From Ruminococcus_G sp964621905 (GTDB lineage: Bacteria > Bacillota > Clostridia > Lachnospirales > Lachnospiraceae), in contig CAZUNG010000005.1 in NCBI GenBank assembly GCA_964621905.1, forward strand, positions 192,815-256,814: a stretch of DNA of 64,000 nucleotides. Direction: 5' to 3'. Position 1 is the first letter of the stretch; every line of letters begins with the position of its first letter. Below the pieces are notes generated by a model that was not told the origin of the DNA, made no database searches, and saw only the letters and a list, made by a program, of their open reading frames with translations. The position numbers were made by a program, and so were the translations under genes. Shown here in pieces: positions 51,750 to 61,687 of this stretch.

Positions 51750-52787
51750 ATGGATAAAATGTTAGCGGCGGTATTTAAAGGAGACGGGGTATTAGAGCTG
51801 GAGGAACGAAAGGTACCGGAGGTTGAAAAAACGACGGACGTGCGTGTGAAGGTGCTGGCAGCCGGAATCTGCGGCAGTGACCTGCATGTGCTGCATGTCC
51901 CCCCGGCACAGTATGCGAAACCGGGGACGGTGATGGGGCATGAATTTTATGGAGTCGTAGATGCCGTCGGAGACAAGGTGACACAGTTTACCGTCGGTGA
52001 CACCGTTGTCGTTGACAATATAGAGAAATGTCATGTCTGTGAATACTGCAGACGGGGCATGGACAACCTGTGCCCGGATGCAGAGATCTACGGACAGACA
52101 AAGCCGGGAGGATTTGCAGAGTATGCAGTGATCCCGGAAGCGCAGCTGTTCCACATGCCGTCATCAGTAAAGTCAGAGCTGGCGGCTCAGACGGAACCTC
52201 TGTCCTGTGTCATGAATGGAATGAAAAAGATCAATCCCATGCCTTCGGAACGCGTACTGCTGTACGGAGCCGGACCGATTGGCCTGACATTTATCAGAGT
52301 TCTGAAACTGTACGGGGTACGGCAGCTTGCAGTGTGTGAGATGTCAGAGGAGAGAAAGATGTGGGCCAAAAAATGCGGTGCCGATCTGGTGATTGACTCC
52401 TCAAAGGAAAATGTCAGAGAAATGGCGATGGAAAAGTGGGGCGGTCTGTTTGACATTGTGATAGACGCCGTCGGAGCGGGACAGATCTTCTCCGATGCAG
52501 TCGGCCTTTTAAATGCCGGCGGCAGGCTTTTGATCTTCGGGCAGAATGCAAACGCACTTTCACAGGTTCCGCCTGCAGTGATTACACGCAATGAACTGAC
52601 AGTGATGGGCACATACTGTGCACACAATACCTTTCCGTATGCGATTGACCTTTTACAGGACGAACGGCTGGGGCTTGAGGAGATTGTAAGCCATAAGCTG
52701 GAACTAAAAGATATCCTGACAGGAATTCAGCTTTTGCGTGAACAGAAAGCATGCCGGGTGATCATTTATCCGAACGGCATCGTATAA
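51750..52787 (+). CDS. Zinc-dependent alcohol/polyol dehydrogenase (MDR superfamily), second of two
   Basis: 345 aa. Catalytic zinc ligands are Cys41 (CGSD) and His64-Glu65 (GHEF). The structural zinc set is Cys94, 97, 100 and 108. The nucleotide motif is LYGAGPIGLTF. It is a sorbitol/threonine-dehydrogenase-like enzyme acting on a polyol or sugar. It is not a close copy of the one at 27064. It is the last gene before the regulator of this island. Confidence 0.88.
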   Translation: MDKMLAAVFKGDGVLELEERKVPEVEKTTDVRVKVLAAGICGSDLHVLHVPPAQYAKPGTVMGHEFYGVVDAVGDKVTQFTVGDTVVVDNIEKCHVCEYCRRGMDNLCPDAEIYGQTKPGGFAEYAVIPEAQLFHMPSSVKSELAAQTEPLSCVMNGMKKINPMPSERVLLYGAGPIGLTFIRVLKLYGVRQLAVCEMSEERKMWAKKCGADLVIDSSKENVREMAMEKWGGLFDIVIDAVGAGQIFSDAVGLLNAGGRLLIFGQNANALSQVPPAVITRNELTVMGTYCAHNTFPYAIDLLQDERLGLEEIVSHKLELKDILTGIQLLREQKACRVIIYPNGIV

Positions 52788-52812
52788 ATTGATTTTGGAT
52801 GTATGGGACGCT

Positions 52813-52822
52813 TGCAATTGCA
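52813..52822. promoter_or_regulatory. Palindrome TGCAATTGCA upstream of the second lacI-type gene
   Basis: A perfect 10-bp palindrome about 45 bp before the regulator start. It could be the regulator's own operator, but no copy was found in front of 46322, so this is tentative. Confidence 0.3.
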
Positions 52823-52868
52823 GTGAAAATCATTTATTCTTATAAAAGAACTGCTGAGGTGAAAAAGA

Positions 52869-53891
52869 ATGAAGGTCACGATAAGAGACATTGCAAAAAT
52901 GGCAGGTACGTCCCCGTCATCCGTCTCCCTGGTATTGAACGGTAAACCAGGGGTACGCATGGAAATGCGGAAACAGCTGGAACAACTCCTGCTGGAGAAT
53001 GGATATACACTGAAGAATCAGCCGGAACGATCTCCGGATAAAAGAAATATATGTTTTGTTTATTACAAAAGCACGAACTGGATCGCCAACCGGAAGGACA
53101 ATTTCCTGATCCGGGTTCTGGATGGTGTGGAGCGGGCATGCTCCAGATACCACTGTTCCATGTCTGTCATCAATGCGAATTATGATAATGTGAGCAGGGT
53201 ACTTGGCGAGATTAAAAAAGATAAGACAGACGGCATTATTTTTCTCGGAACAGAATTTGCACACAGCGCAGATAAGATCATGGTTTCGAATGATGTACCG
53301 TTCGTGTGCATCGACCGTTATTTTGAGGAAGAAGAAATTAACACAATCAATATCGATAATCATGGAAGTCTGCATCGGGCGATTCGTTATCTGATGCAGC
53401 TTGGTCATCAGCGGATCGGGTATCTGACCAGCGATCTGGAATCAGGAGCGCTTGCGCACAGGAAACGCAGCTTTTTTGAGGCGATGGAACGTCTGGGCCT
53501 GGAAGTGAGACCGGAGTACGTGGTGTATCTGAACATGCTGCGGGAAGAGGCGGAACAGAGTCTGGAATCTTATATCAAGAACCAGTCGGAGCTGCCGACA
53601 GCCTTTTTGGCCTGCAACGATGTGATGGCGATCGCAGCGATCGGGATTTTTCAGCGGTTTGGATACTGTGTGCCGCGGGATATCTCGGTGATTGGATTTG
53701 ACAATTCCGGTATCTGTGATATGATCATTCCCGGTCTGACGACGATTCACGCCGATCTGGAGCGGATGGGAGAACTGGCTGTGGAACGGCTGCAGATGAT
53801 GCAGGGACAGGACCGGCAGGAGATCTTGAAGGTAACTGTGGGAACAAAGCTGATCCACAGAGAGACCACCGGACCGGTTAAAATCAGATAA
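52869..53891 (+). CDS. LacI-family regulator of the second sugar island
   Basis: 340 aa. Helix-turn-helix VTIRDIAKMAGTSPSSVSLVLNG (about 3-25), then a hinge-like segment and a sugar-binding-type domain with FLACNDVMAIAAI and SVIGFDNSGICDMI. It should sense the sugar imported by the preceding transporter. GCTGAGGTGAAAA precedes the ATG. It is 80 bp downstream of the dehydrogenase and could be read either from the operon or from its own promoter. Confidence 0.92.
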   Translation: MKVTIRDIAKMAGTSPSSVSLVLNGKPGVRMEMRKQLEQLLLENGYTLKNQPERSPDKRNICFVYYKSTNWIANRKDNFLIRVLDGVERACSRYHCSMSVINANYDNVSRVLGEIKKDKTDGIIFLGTEFAHSADKIMVSNDVPFVCIDRYFEEEEINTINIDNHGSLHRAIRYLMQLGHQRIGYLTSDLESGALAHRKRSFFEAMERLGLEVRPEYVVYLNMLREEAEQSLESYIKNQSELPTAFLACNDVMAIAAIGIFQRFGYCVPRDISVIGFDNSGICDMIIPGLTTIHADLERMGELAVERLQMMQGQDRQEILKVTVGTKLIHRETTGPVKIR

Positions 53892-53897
53892 TTGAGA

Positions 53898-53933
53898 CGG
53901 CGCTGATTCACTTAAAAATGAATCAGCGCCGTT
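53898..53933. terminator. Bidirectional terminator between convergent genes
   Basis: ACGGCGCTGATTCA / TGAATCAGCGCCGT, a perfect 14-bp stem with an 8-nt loop. T-rich on the plus side (TCATTATTTTATTT) and A/T-rich on the other. Confidence 0.8.
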
Positions 53934-53935
53934 CA

Positions 53936-54634
53936 TTATTTTATTTCCAGTTCAAAGGAGATTTCATCCTGATTCTGGTCGTTGGAGAATACCAGTGTCC
54001 CTTTCTTGAAATCTTTTCCGACTTCAAAGGCAAGCTGTGCGGAACATGCCCCTCCTTCGTCAATCAGCTCTGCAGATTCCAGGAAACCTGCATAATATGG
54101 GGTGTATACCGTGTCACCGTCCACCAGCTTAAAACGAATATCGTCGATCAGCAGCGGTTCTGGAGACGTGTTCTTATACGTATAATCGATGACGACAACA
54201 TTTTCAGGGTTACTCGGATTGTTTGAATCGCGCTCATCCGTTGTGGAAACGGCATCAATCGTCAGCGTGTATACTTCAGCTCCTGACTCACCGGTGACAG
54301 CGTATTCCTTTTTGAGGGGCGCTGATTCGATGGAGTCCAGATCAGGGACGGTCGTGTCGGTCGTTCCCTCACCGCCGATTTCATCGATGGGCGTCTGCTC
54401 GGTATCGTCCTCATCGCCTTCGGCTTCTGAGCTGCTGCCGGTATCCTTCAAATCCGCTGTATCATCTTTTTCTTCTTTTTCAGGGGTTTTCGTTGGATCG
54501 GTTTTTGCGGCTGCTTCCGCTGTTGGATTATTTTCTTTCGCCGAATCCGCAGTCTGTCCGGAACTGCAGCCGTATGCCGCAAACATCAGAAGACCGGCGA
54601 GCGATAATGTGAATAATATTTTTCTTCTCCTCAT
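53936..54634 (-). CDS. Lipoprotein with a DUF5067/DUF4352-like domain
   Basis: 232 aa. The lipobox AAYGC gives Cys23 as the anchor. A long Glu/Asp/Thr/Lys-rich tether (about 26-105) is followed by an immunoglobulin-like beta domain (about 112-230, YTLTIDAVSTTDER, VVVIDYTYKNTS). This fits DUF5067 or DUF4352 surface domains. Function unknown. It is transcribed divergently from the M16C peptidase gene and convergently with the LacI gene. It has AGGAG upstream on the minus strand. Confidence 0.78.
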   Translation of the reverse strand: MRRRKILFTLSLAGLLMFAAYGCSSGQTADSAKENNPTAEAAAKTDPTKTPEKEEKDDTADLKDTGSSSEAEGDEDDTEQTPIDEIGGEGTTDTTVPDLDSIESAPLKKEYAVTGESGAEVYTLTIDAVSTTDERDSNNPSNPENVVVIDYTYKNTSPEPLLIDDIRFKLVDGDTVYTPYYAGFLESAELIDEGGACSAQLAFEVGKDFKKGTLVFSNDQNQDEISFELEIK

Positions 54635-54782
54635 AACTCCTTACATCCTTCCCCGGATATCCATGATCCGTTTCATTTATTGTAGCAGATATAAATAAGC
54701 AGTACAACTAAAGAAAGTGTGAAAAAAATAAACAAAATGTGATATACTACATCTATACGCATGAACGAATTGGAGGACTGAT

Positions 54783-57719
54783 ATGAAATTTGAGGATTTA
54801 AATGCATATACCGTATTGTCGGAGGAAGACATAAAGGATATCGGCTCCAGAGGATATCTTCTGGTGCATAATAAAAGCCAGGCGCGTGTGATGCTGATTG
54901 AGAATGACGATGAAAATAAAGTGTTCAATATTGCATTCCGCACACCGCCGTCGGACAGTACGGGTGTGGCGCATATTCTGGAACACAGTGTGTTGTGCGG
55001 CTCCAGAAAATTTCCGCTGAAAGATCCATTTGTCGAATTGGTCAAGGGCTCTTTGAATACTTTCTTGAATGCCATGACATATCCGGACAAGACGATGTAC
55101 CCGGTAGCCAGCTGCAATGATCAGGATTTTAAAAATCTGATGCACGTGTATCTGGATGCCGTTTTTTATCCCAATATTTATGAGAAAGAAGAAATCTTCC
55201 GTCAGGAGGGCTGGCATTATGAACTGCGGGACGAAGAAAGTCCTCTGTGCTACAACGGCGTTGTATACAATGAGATGAAAGGGGCATTTTCTTCGCCGGA
55301 GGAGATGATGGACCGTGAGATCTTCAACACGCTGTTTCCCGATACGGCATACGGGGTAGAGTCCGGCGGCGATCCGGAGCATATACCGGAGTTGACCTAT
55401 GAACAGTTTCTGGATTTTCACAGAAAATATTATCACCCGTCAAACAGTTACATCTATCTGTACGGCGATATGGATATGAAAGAACGGCTGGAGTGGCTGG
55501 ACCGGGAATATCTGAGTCATTTCGATGCGGTCCTGACGGATTCCGCTGTGCGGTATCAGCGGGCGTTTGCTGTGCCGGTAAAACGCAGACTGTATTATCC
55601 GATCGCAGACCATGAACCGGAGGAAGACAATTCATATCTGACCTGGAACGTGGTGGTCGGTGACAGTCTGGATGTTGAGCGGAACATGGCGTTTCAGATC
55701 CTGGAATATGCACTGCTTTCAGCACCGGGAGCCCCGCTCCGGCAGGCGCTTTTGGACGCGAAGCTCGGCAAGGATATCATGGGTTCCTATGAAGACGGGA
55801 TTCTCCAGCCGTTTTTCTCTGTCATCGCGAAGAATGCCAGGACAGAAGATCTGGAACGGTTTCTTGAACTCATACGCACCACACTCAAACAGCTCGCACA
55901 AGAGGGAATCAACCGCAAGGCGCTGGAGGCGGGAATCAATTACTTTGAATTCCGTTTCCGGGAGGCGGACTATGCATCTTACCCCAAAGGTCTGATGTAT
56001 GGCCTTGATGTGTTTGACAGCTGGCTTTATGACGATGGAAAACCGTTTGATTATCTGCACCAGCTGAATGTCTTTGCGTCACTGAAAGAAAAGACGGGAA
56101 CCGGTTACTTTGAAGAGCTGTTGAAACAATATCTCCTGGATAATCCACACACGGCGGTCATTGTCGTGGAACCGAAAAAGGGTCTGGCGAAAGAGACGGA
56201 GCAGAAAACAGCAGAAAAGCTGGCTGCCTATAAGGATTCGCTGTCTGCAGAGGAAAGACGGGCGCTGATTGACAGGACGAAAGCACTGGAAGAGTACCAG
56301 TCCAAGGAGGAGACAGCGGAGGCGCTTGCGGCAATTCCGATGTTAAAGCGCAGTGATATCGGGCGTGAGGCGGCGAAGCTGTACAACGAGACGCGCACGC
56401 TTGGCGGGATGCCGGTTCTGTTCCACAAGCTTCCGACGAACCAGATCGGTTATCTGACGCTGCTGTTCGACACAAAAGGAGTGCCGCGCGAGCTTGTTCC
56501 TTATATGGGGCTGCTGAAGTCTGTGCTGGGATACGTTGACACCGGACGGTTCTCCTATGCGGAGTTATTTAACGAAATCAATGCCAATTCCGGAGGAATC
56601 CTGTGCGGGATCCACATTCTGTCGAAGGCGGATGATATTCAGTCGTGCAAAGGTCTGTTCGGCGTTAAGGCGAAATGCCTTTACTCACAGCTTTGCTTTG
56701 TGTTTGACATGATCACTGAGATTCTGACCTCATCTAAGCTGGACGACGAAAAACGTCTGTATGAGATTATTGCACAGCAAAAATCAAGGCTGCAGATGTC
56801 AATTCCAAGTTCCGGACATGCCTCTGCGGTATCCCGCGTGACCTCCTACTACTCTGTGAGCGGCTGTCTGCAGGAACAGATCAGCGGCATTGGCTATTAT
56901 AAGTTTATCGAGGGACTGGAAGAACATTTTGAGGAGCGAAAAGATGCTGCCATCGCGAATCTGAAACAACTGATGCAATTACTGTTCCGCCCGGAGAATC
57001 TGATGCTCAACTATACGGCGGATGAAGAAGGATACCGGATGCTGGAACAGGCGGTGCCGGATTTTACAAAGATTCTGTGTACAGATCCGGTTGAGGAACA
57101 TCCGTATCAGTTCACCCCGTACCAGTGCAACGAAGGGTTTAAGACATCCGGACAGGTACAGTATGTGGCGAAAGGCGGGAACTTCAGAACAGACGGCCAC
57201 ACATATACGGGTGCGCTGCAGATCTTGAAGCTGATTTTGAGCTATGACTATCTCTGGACAAATATTCGGGTGAAGGGCGGAGCGTACGGCTGTATGAGCG
57301 CTTTTAAACGGACGGGAGAAAGTTATTTCGTATCGTACCGCGATCCGAATCTGGACAACACACTGGCTGTCTTTGACAAGACACCGGAGTATCTGAAAAA
57401 CTTTACGGCCGACGAACATGAGATGACCAAGTATATCATCGGGACGATCAGCGGGCTGGATACGCCGCTCACCCCGCAGGGGAAAGGGATGCTGTCATTC
57501 AATGCGTATTTCTCAGGAATCACGGAGGAGGATCTGCAGAAAGAAAGAGATGAGATACTGGGCGCCCAGTCTGAAGATATCCGGAAGCTGGCAGATATTG
57601 TGGAATCCGTGCTTGCACAGAATCATATCTGTGTGATCGGAAGCGAGGCTGCCATTGATGAAAATAAAGATAAGTTTTTCATGATCAAGCATCTGATCGG
57701 AGATACGAAAGAATCTTGA
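54783..57719 (+). CDS. Zinc metallopeptidase, M16C (presequence-protease/insulinase-like)
   Basis: 978 aa, full-length for M16C. The inverted zinc motif HILEH (His64, Glu67, His68) and the third ligand Glu164 (YNEMKGAF) are present. Four homologous domains with a hinge are typical, and the C-terminal half has degenerate motifs as expected. It would degrade peptides such as signal or short unfolded peptides in the cytoplasm; there is no signal sequence. GGAGG precedes the ATG. A stem-loop lies between it and era. Confidence 0.93.
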   Translation: MKFEDLNAYTVLSEEDIKDIGSRGYLLVHNKSQARVMLIENDDENKVFNIAFRTPPSDSTGVAHILEHSVLCGSRKFPLKDPFVELVKGSLNTFLNAMTYPDKTMYPVASCNDQDFKNLMHVYLDAVFYPNIYEKEEIFRQEGWHYELRDEESPLCYNGVVYNEMKGAFSSPEEMMDREIFNTLFPDTAYGVESGGDPEHIPELTYEQFLDFHRKYYHPSNSYIYLYGDMDMKERLEWLDREYLSHFDAVLTDSAVRYQRAFAVPVKRRLYYPIADHEPEEDNSYLTWNVVVGDSLDVERNMAFQILEYALLSAPGAPLRQALLDAKLGKDIMGSYEDGILQPFFSVIAKNARTEDLERFLELIRTTLKQLAQEGINRKALEAGINYFEFRFREADYASYPKGLMYGLDVFDSWLYDDGKPFDYLHQLNVFASLKEKTGTGYFEELLKQYLLDNPHTAVIVVEPKKGLAKETEQKTAEKLAAYKDSLSAEERRALIDRTKALEEYQSKEETAEALAAIPMLKRSDIGREAAKLYNETRTLGGMPVLFHKLPTNQIGYLTLLFDTKGVPRELVPYMGLLKSVLGYVDTGRFSYAELFNEINANSGGILCGIHILSKADDIQSCKGLFGVKAKCLYSQLCFVFDMITEILTSSKLDDEKRLYEIIAQQKSRLQMSIPSSGHASAVSRVTSYYSVSGCLQEQISGIGYYKFIEGLEEHFEERKDAAIANLKQLMQLLFRPENLMLNYTADEEGYRMLEQAVPDFTKILCTDPVEEHPYQFTPYQCNEGFKTSGQVQYVAKGGNFRTDGHTYTGALQILKLILSYDYLWTNIRVKGGAYGCMSAFKRTGESYFVSYRDPNLDNTLAVFDKTPEYLKNFTADEHEMTKYIIGTISGLDTPLTPQGKGMLSFNAYFSGITEEDLQKERDEILGAQSEDIRKLADIVESVLAQNHICVIGSEAAIDENKDKFFMIKHLIGDTKES

Positions 57720-57750
57720 CAATCGAAGCTGCAGCGCAGCTTTTGATTGT
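57719..57750. other. Stem-loop between the M16C gene and era
   Basis: ACAATCGAAGCTGC / GCAGCTTTTGATTGT-like stem with no clear T-run. It may attenuate or stabilise the mRNA. Confidence 0.5.
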
Positions 57751-57786
57751 ATGAGCCGCGCAGAAGAGGCGGCATGGGAGGAAACA

Positions 57787-58689
57787 ATGAACGAACATTA
57801 TAAATCCGGCTTTGCCGCCATTATCGGAAGACCGAATGTCGGCAAGTCGACATTGATGAATCAGCTGATCGGCCAGAAGATTGCCATCACTTCCAAGAAA
57901 CCACAGACCACGCGCAACCGCATTCAGACGGTTTACAGCTGTGAACAGGGACAGATCGTGTTCCTGGATACGCCGGGAATCCACAAGGCGAAAAACAAGC
58001 TGGGGGAATATATGGTCAATGTGGCACAGCGCACGCTGAAGGAAGTGGATGTGATCCTTTGGCTTGTGGAGCCGTCGACGTTTATCGGAGCCGGAGAAAA
58101 GCATATTGCACAGCAGCTTGAGGGGCTGAATCTGCCGGTGATCCTGGTGATCAATAAAGTGGACACGGTGCCGAAAGAGGAGGTGCTGCTGTTCATCGAT
58201 GCCTACCGCAAGCTGTATGAATTTGACGAGATTATCCCTGCATCTGCGCTGCGCGGGCAGAATACGGATGACATTATCGACAGCATTTTTAAATATCTGC
58301 CGTACGGACCGCAGTATTTTGATGAAGATGTGGTGACGGACCAGCCGATGCGCCAGATCGTGGCGGAGGTTATCCGGGAAAAGGCGCTCCACGCACTGGA
58401 TGAGGAGATCCCGCACGGGATCGCCGTCTCCGTGGATCTGATGAAGGAACGCAAAAAAGGGCATATTACAGATATCGAGGCAACCATCGTCTGTGAGCGC
58501 GAATCACACAAAGGCATTATCATCGGAAAGCAGGGGGCGATGCTCAAGAAAATCGGGACGAATGCGCGGTATGAGATTGAGCAGATGCTTGAGGGCAAGG
58601 TCAACCTGAAGCTGTGGGTGAAAGTAAAAAAAGACTGGCGGGACAGCGACTTTCTGATGAAGAATTTTGGATACGATAAAAACGCCTGA
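57787..58689 (+). CDS. era: GTPase Era
   Basis: 300 aa, the standard Era length. G1 GRPNVGKST (14-22), G3 DTPG, G4 NKVD, then a C-terminal KH domain (HKGIIIGKQGAMLKKIG). It assists 30S assembly and 16S rRNA 3' end maturation. The ATG at 57787 is preferred over one 12 codons upstream because GGGAGGAAACA lies before it and family members start near xxYKSGFxAIIGRP. recO follows 53 bp later. Confidence 0.96.
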   Translation: MNEHYKSGFAAIIGRPNVGKSTLMNQLIGQKIAITSKKPQTTRNRIQTVYSCEQGQIVFLDTPGIHKAKNKLGEYMVNVAQRTLKEVDVILWLVEPSTFIGAGEKHIAQQLEGLNLPVILVINKVDTVPKEEVLLFIDAYRKLYEFDEIIPASALRGQNTDDIIDSIFKYLPYGPQYFDEDVVTDQPMRQIVAEVIREKALHALDEEIPHGIAVSVDLMKERKKGHITDIEATIVCERESHKGIIIGKQGAMLKKIGTNARYEIEQMLEGKVNLKLWVKVKKDWRDSDFLMKNFGYDKNA

Positions 58690-58742
58690 AACCGTAAAAC
58701 GCGGTGAAGAACGAATGAGGCTTAAAAGGAAGTAGAGAAAAG

Positions 58743-59486
58743 ATGAGCGGACCGGTAACTGTGAACGGTGTTGTCCTTTTGACAGCGCCCGTGGGGGAAT
58801 ATGATAAACGAGTGGTGCTGCTGACCAGGGAACGGGGAAAGATTACGGCATTTGCACGCGGGGCAAGGAAAAGCACCAGTGCACTTCTGGCGGCTGCCAA
58901 TCCTTTTGTATTTGCCGCGTTCCAGGTCTATGAAGGGCGCAGTGCGTACAGCCTGGTTGCAGCAGACGTATCACACCACTTCACGGAACTGGCCAGAGAG
59001 CAGCCGGGAGTCTACTATGGATTTTATTTTCTGGAATTTCTGGATTATTACGGCCGGGAGGGCGTCGACGGGGCGGATATGGTGAATCTGCTGTACGTGG
59101 CGCTGCGGGGCCTGGAAAATCTGAAGATACCAGACCGTCTGGTGCGGCGGGTGTTTGAGCTGAAGCTGATGGCATTAAACGGTGAATACCCGCAGGTGTT
59201 TGCGTGTGTCCGGTGCGGAAAAAAGGAAAGCCCCTGGCTCTTCAGCCTCCAAAAAAGCGGTGTGCTCTGTGCGGACTGCTGTGGAGGCGATGACGCAGGG
59301 ATTCCGATCAGTGATTCCCTTTTGTATACCATGCAGTATGTGATCGCATCCCCCATCGGAAAACTGTACAGTTTTACCGTGACAGATGCAGTTTTGCGGG
59401 AATTTGAACAGCTGATGGACCGGTATCTTGATGTTTATACAGATAAAAAGTTTAAAAGTCTTGAAATACTGAAAATGATGTGTTGA
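58743..59486 (+). CDS. recO: DNA repair protein RecO
   Basis: 247 aa. N-terminal OB-fold (VNGVVLLTAPVGEYDKRVVLLTRERGK), a helical middle and a Cys4 zinc motif (CVRCGKKE...CADC) as in Deinococcus-type RecO. With RecR and RecF it loads RecA onto SSB-coated DNA. It lies directly after era, a common Firmicutes order. The promoter of the next gene overlaps its stop. Confidence 0.93.
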   Translation: MSGPVTVNGVVLLTAPVGEYDKRVVLLTRERGKITAFARGARKSTSALLAAANPFVFAAFQVYEGRSAYSLVAADVSHHFTELAREQPGVYYGFYFLEFLDYYGREGVDGADMVNLLYVALRGLENLKIPDRLVRRVFELKLMALNGEYPQVFACVRCGKKESPWLFSLQKSGVLCADCCGGDDAGIPISDSLLYTMQYVIASPIGKLYSFTVTDAVLREFEQLMDRYLDVYTDKKFKSLEILKMMC

Positions 59487-59511
59487 AAATATGAACACCA
59501 CAGGGTATAAT
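59483..59511 (+). promoter_or_regulatory. Promoter of the lipoprotein-glyS unit
   Basis: TTGAAA (59483-59488), 17-bp spacer, TATAAT (59506-59511). It overlaps the recO stop codon. Confidence 0.65.
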
Positions 59512-59569
59512 TGAAACTTGAAGTCAGGGTGATCCTATACAACTTAAACTGGCGCGGGAGGCAGAAACG

Positions 59570-60184
59570 TTGAAAAAATACATAGTGCTTTTGGCCGGTA
59601 TACTGTTCATATTACTCACAGGCTGCACAGCTGCGGCAGATAACAGCACAGTCACGATTGACAAGAAGGGGAAAGTGACCTCTGAGATTGTGGAAAATTT
59701 TGACGAGTCCTATTACGATACGGAAAAGCTTAAGAGCGCGGTGGAAAAAGCCATTGCCGCCTATAATAAAAAACAGGGTGATGATAAGGTATCGATGGGG
59801 CAGTTAAAGTTTGACAAAAAGCAGCAGGAGGTCCGTCTGAAGATGGAATATGCATCCTGCAGTGATTATGAAGCGTTCAATGCGGTAACACTGTTTGACG
59901 GGACGATGGCGCAGGCGGGGGAGACGTATGATTTCGCGGGCGTTTTTCTGGACACCGGCGGAAATGAGACGGATATCGCCGCGATTCGTGCTCAGTATCC
60001 CGATGCGCGCGTGACGGTATCCAATGAACCTGTGGATGTGATGACGCGGGGAAAGATCCTGTGCGTCAGTGAAAATGTAAAGATTCTGGGCGAGAAAAAA
60101 GCCCGGATTTTGGCTGGAGAAAACCAGGATAATGAAAATGCGCAGACCAGTATAGCAGGTTATGCCTATATCATCTATCAATAA
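59570..60184 (+). CDS. Small lipoprotein of unknown function
   Basis: 204 aa. The lipobox LLTGC puts the anchor at about Cys19. The rest is an alpha/beta domain with no recognised family. The start is TTG, chosen because GGGAGG lies about 9 bases upstream and because it gives a complete signal peptide; no ATG fits. It sits between recO and glyS, 18 bp before glyS, and is probably co-transcribed with it. Confidence 0.75.
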   Translation: MKKYIVLLAGILFILLTGCTAAADNSTVTIDKKGKVTSEIVENFDESYYDTEKLKSAVEKAIAAYNKKQGDDKVSMGQLKFDKKQQEVRLKMEYASCSDYEAFNAVTLFDGTMAQAGETYDFAGVFLDTGGNETDIAAIRAQYPDARVTVSNEPVDVMTRGKILCVSENVKILGEKKARILAGENQDNENAQTSIAGYAYIIYQ

Positions 60185-60202
60185 ATTAAGAGGAGAAATG
60201 TG

Positions 60203-61597
60203 ATGGAAAAAACAATGGACAAAATCGTTGCGTTGGCAAAGTCAAGAGGATTCGTCTATCCGGGATCCGAGATCTACGGGGGACTTGCCAATACCTGGGA
60301 TTATGGAAATCTCGGCGTGGAACTGAAAAACAATGTAAAACGGGCGTGGTGGAAAAAATTCATCATGGAAAATCCGTACAACGTCGGTGTGGATTGTGCG
60401 ATTCTGATGAATCCGCAGACCTGGGTTGCTTCCGGTCATCTGGGCGGCTTTTCAGATCCGCTGATGGACTGCCGCGAGTGCCACGAGCGTTTTCGTGCAG
60501 ATCAGATTATCGAGAATTTCAGTGCAGAACACGGAATTGAACTGAAGTCTTCCGTCGACGCATGGTCACAGGAAGAGATGCGCAGCTTCATTGAAGAACA
60601 CCAGATTCCGTGTCCGACATGCGGTAAGCATAATTTTACAGATATCCGCCAGTTTAATCTGATGTTCAAGACTTTTCAGGGAGTGACAGAGGATGCCAAG
60701 AATACCGTCTATTTAAGACCGGAGACGGCGCAGGGTATCTTTGTGAACTTTAAAAATGTACAGCGTACCTCCAGAAAGAAAATTCCGTTTGGAATCGGTC
60801 AGATTGGAAAATCCTTCCGCAACGAGATCACACCGGGCAACTTTACGTTCCGTACCCGTGAGTTCGAGCAGATGGAGCTGGAATTTTTCTGTGAACCGGA
60901 TACAGATCTGGAATGGTTCGCATACTGGAAACAGTTCTGTCTCGACTGGCTTAAAGAACTGGGGCTTAATGAAGAAGAAATCCGTGTCAGAGACCATGAC
61001 AAGGAAGAACTGAGCTTCTACAGTAAAGCAACAACGGATGTAGAGTTTCTGTTTCCGTTCGGCTGGGGTGAGCTGTGGGGAATCGCAGACCGCACCGACT
61101 ATGATCTGACACAGCATCAGAACACATCCGGCCAGGATATGACATATTTTGATGACGAGAAAAAAATCAAGTATGTACCGTATGTCATCGAACCGTCCCT
61201 CGGAGCAGACCGTATGGTACTTGCATTCCTCTGCAGCGCGTATGATGAGGAGGTTCTGGACGCCGAGAAAAATGATGTGCGTACAGTACTTCATTTCCAT
61301 CCGGCGCTGGCACCGGTGAAGATCGGCGTGCTCCCGCTGTCCAAAAAACTGAACGACGGCGCACTGAAAGTATTTGAGATGCTCTCCGGAGATTATAACT
61401 GTGAATTTGATGACCGCGGAAATATCGGGAAGCGCTACCGCCGTCAGGACGAGATCGGAACGCCGTTCTGCGTGACGTATGACTTCGATTCAGAGGAAGA
61501 CGGCGCTGTAACGGTCCGTGACCGTGACACGATGGAACAGGAGCGGGTGAAGATTGAGGACCTGAAATGCTACATGGCGGAAAAGTTCCGCTTTTAA
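60203..61597 (+). CDS. glyS: Glycyl-tRNA synthetase, homodimeric type
   Basis: 464 aa. Class II motifs are visible: motif 2 FRNEITPGNFTFRTREFEQMELE, motif 3 EPSLGADRMVLAFL, and the C-terminal anticodon domain (APVKIGVLPLSKKLNDGALKVFE). It is the single-chain alpha2 type, not the alpha2beta2 bacterial form. It charges tRNA-Gly. AAGAGGAGA precedes the ATG; the GTG just before it is less likely. No T-box is present here, in contrast to thrS. Confidence 0.95.
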   Translation: MEKTMDKIVALAKSRGFVYPGSEIYGGLANTWDYGNLGVELKNNVKRAWWKKFIMENPYNVGVDCAILMNPQTWVASGHLGGFSDPLMDCRECHERFRADQIIENFSAEHGIELKSSVDAWSQEEMRSFIEEHQIPCPTCGKHNFTDIRQFNLMFKTFQGVTEDAKNTVYLRPETAQGIFVNFKNVQRTSRKKIPFGIGQIGKSFRNEITPGNFTFRTREFEQMELEFFCEPDTDLEWFAYWKQFCLDWLKELGLNEEEIRVRDHDKEELSFYSKATTDVEFLFPFGWGELWGIADRTDYDLTQHQNTSGQDMTYFDDEKKIKYVPYVIEPSLGADRMVLAFLCSAYDEEVLDAEKNDVRTVLHFHPALAPVKIGVLPLSKKLNDGALKVFEMLSGDYNCEFDDRGNIGKRYRRQDEIGTPFCVTYDFDSEEDGAVTVRDRDTMEQERVKIEDLKCYMAEKFRF

Positions 61598-61620
61598 CAC
61601 AGGCTTTTCATGAAAAACAG

Positions 61621-61649
61621 TTGTCGAAGACGATTGTTTTTGCTATAAT
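61621..61649 (+). promoter_or_regulatory. Promoter of the phosphofructokinase gene
   Basis: TTGTCG (61621-61626), 17-bp spacer, TGC-TATAAT (61644-61649). Confidence 0.7.
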
Positions 61650-61687
61650 CGAACAGAGATGATTTTAACAATTAGGAGGAAATTATT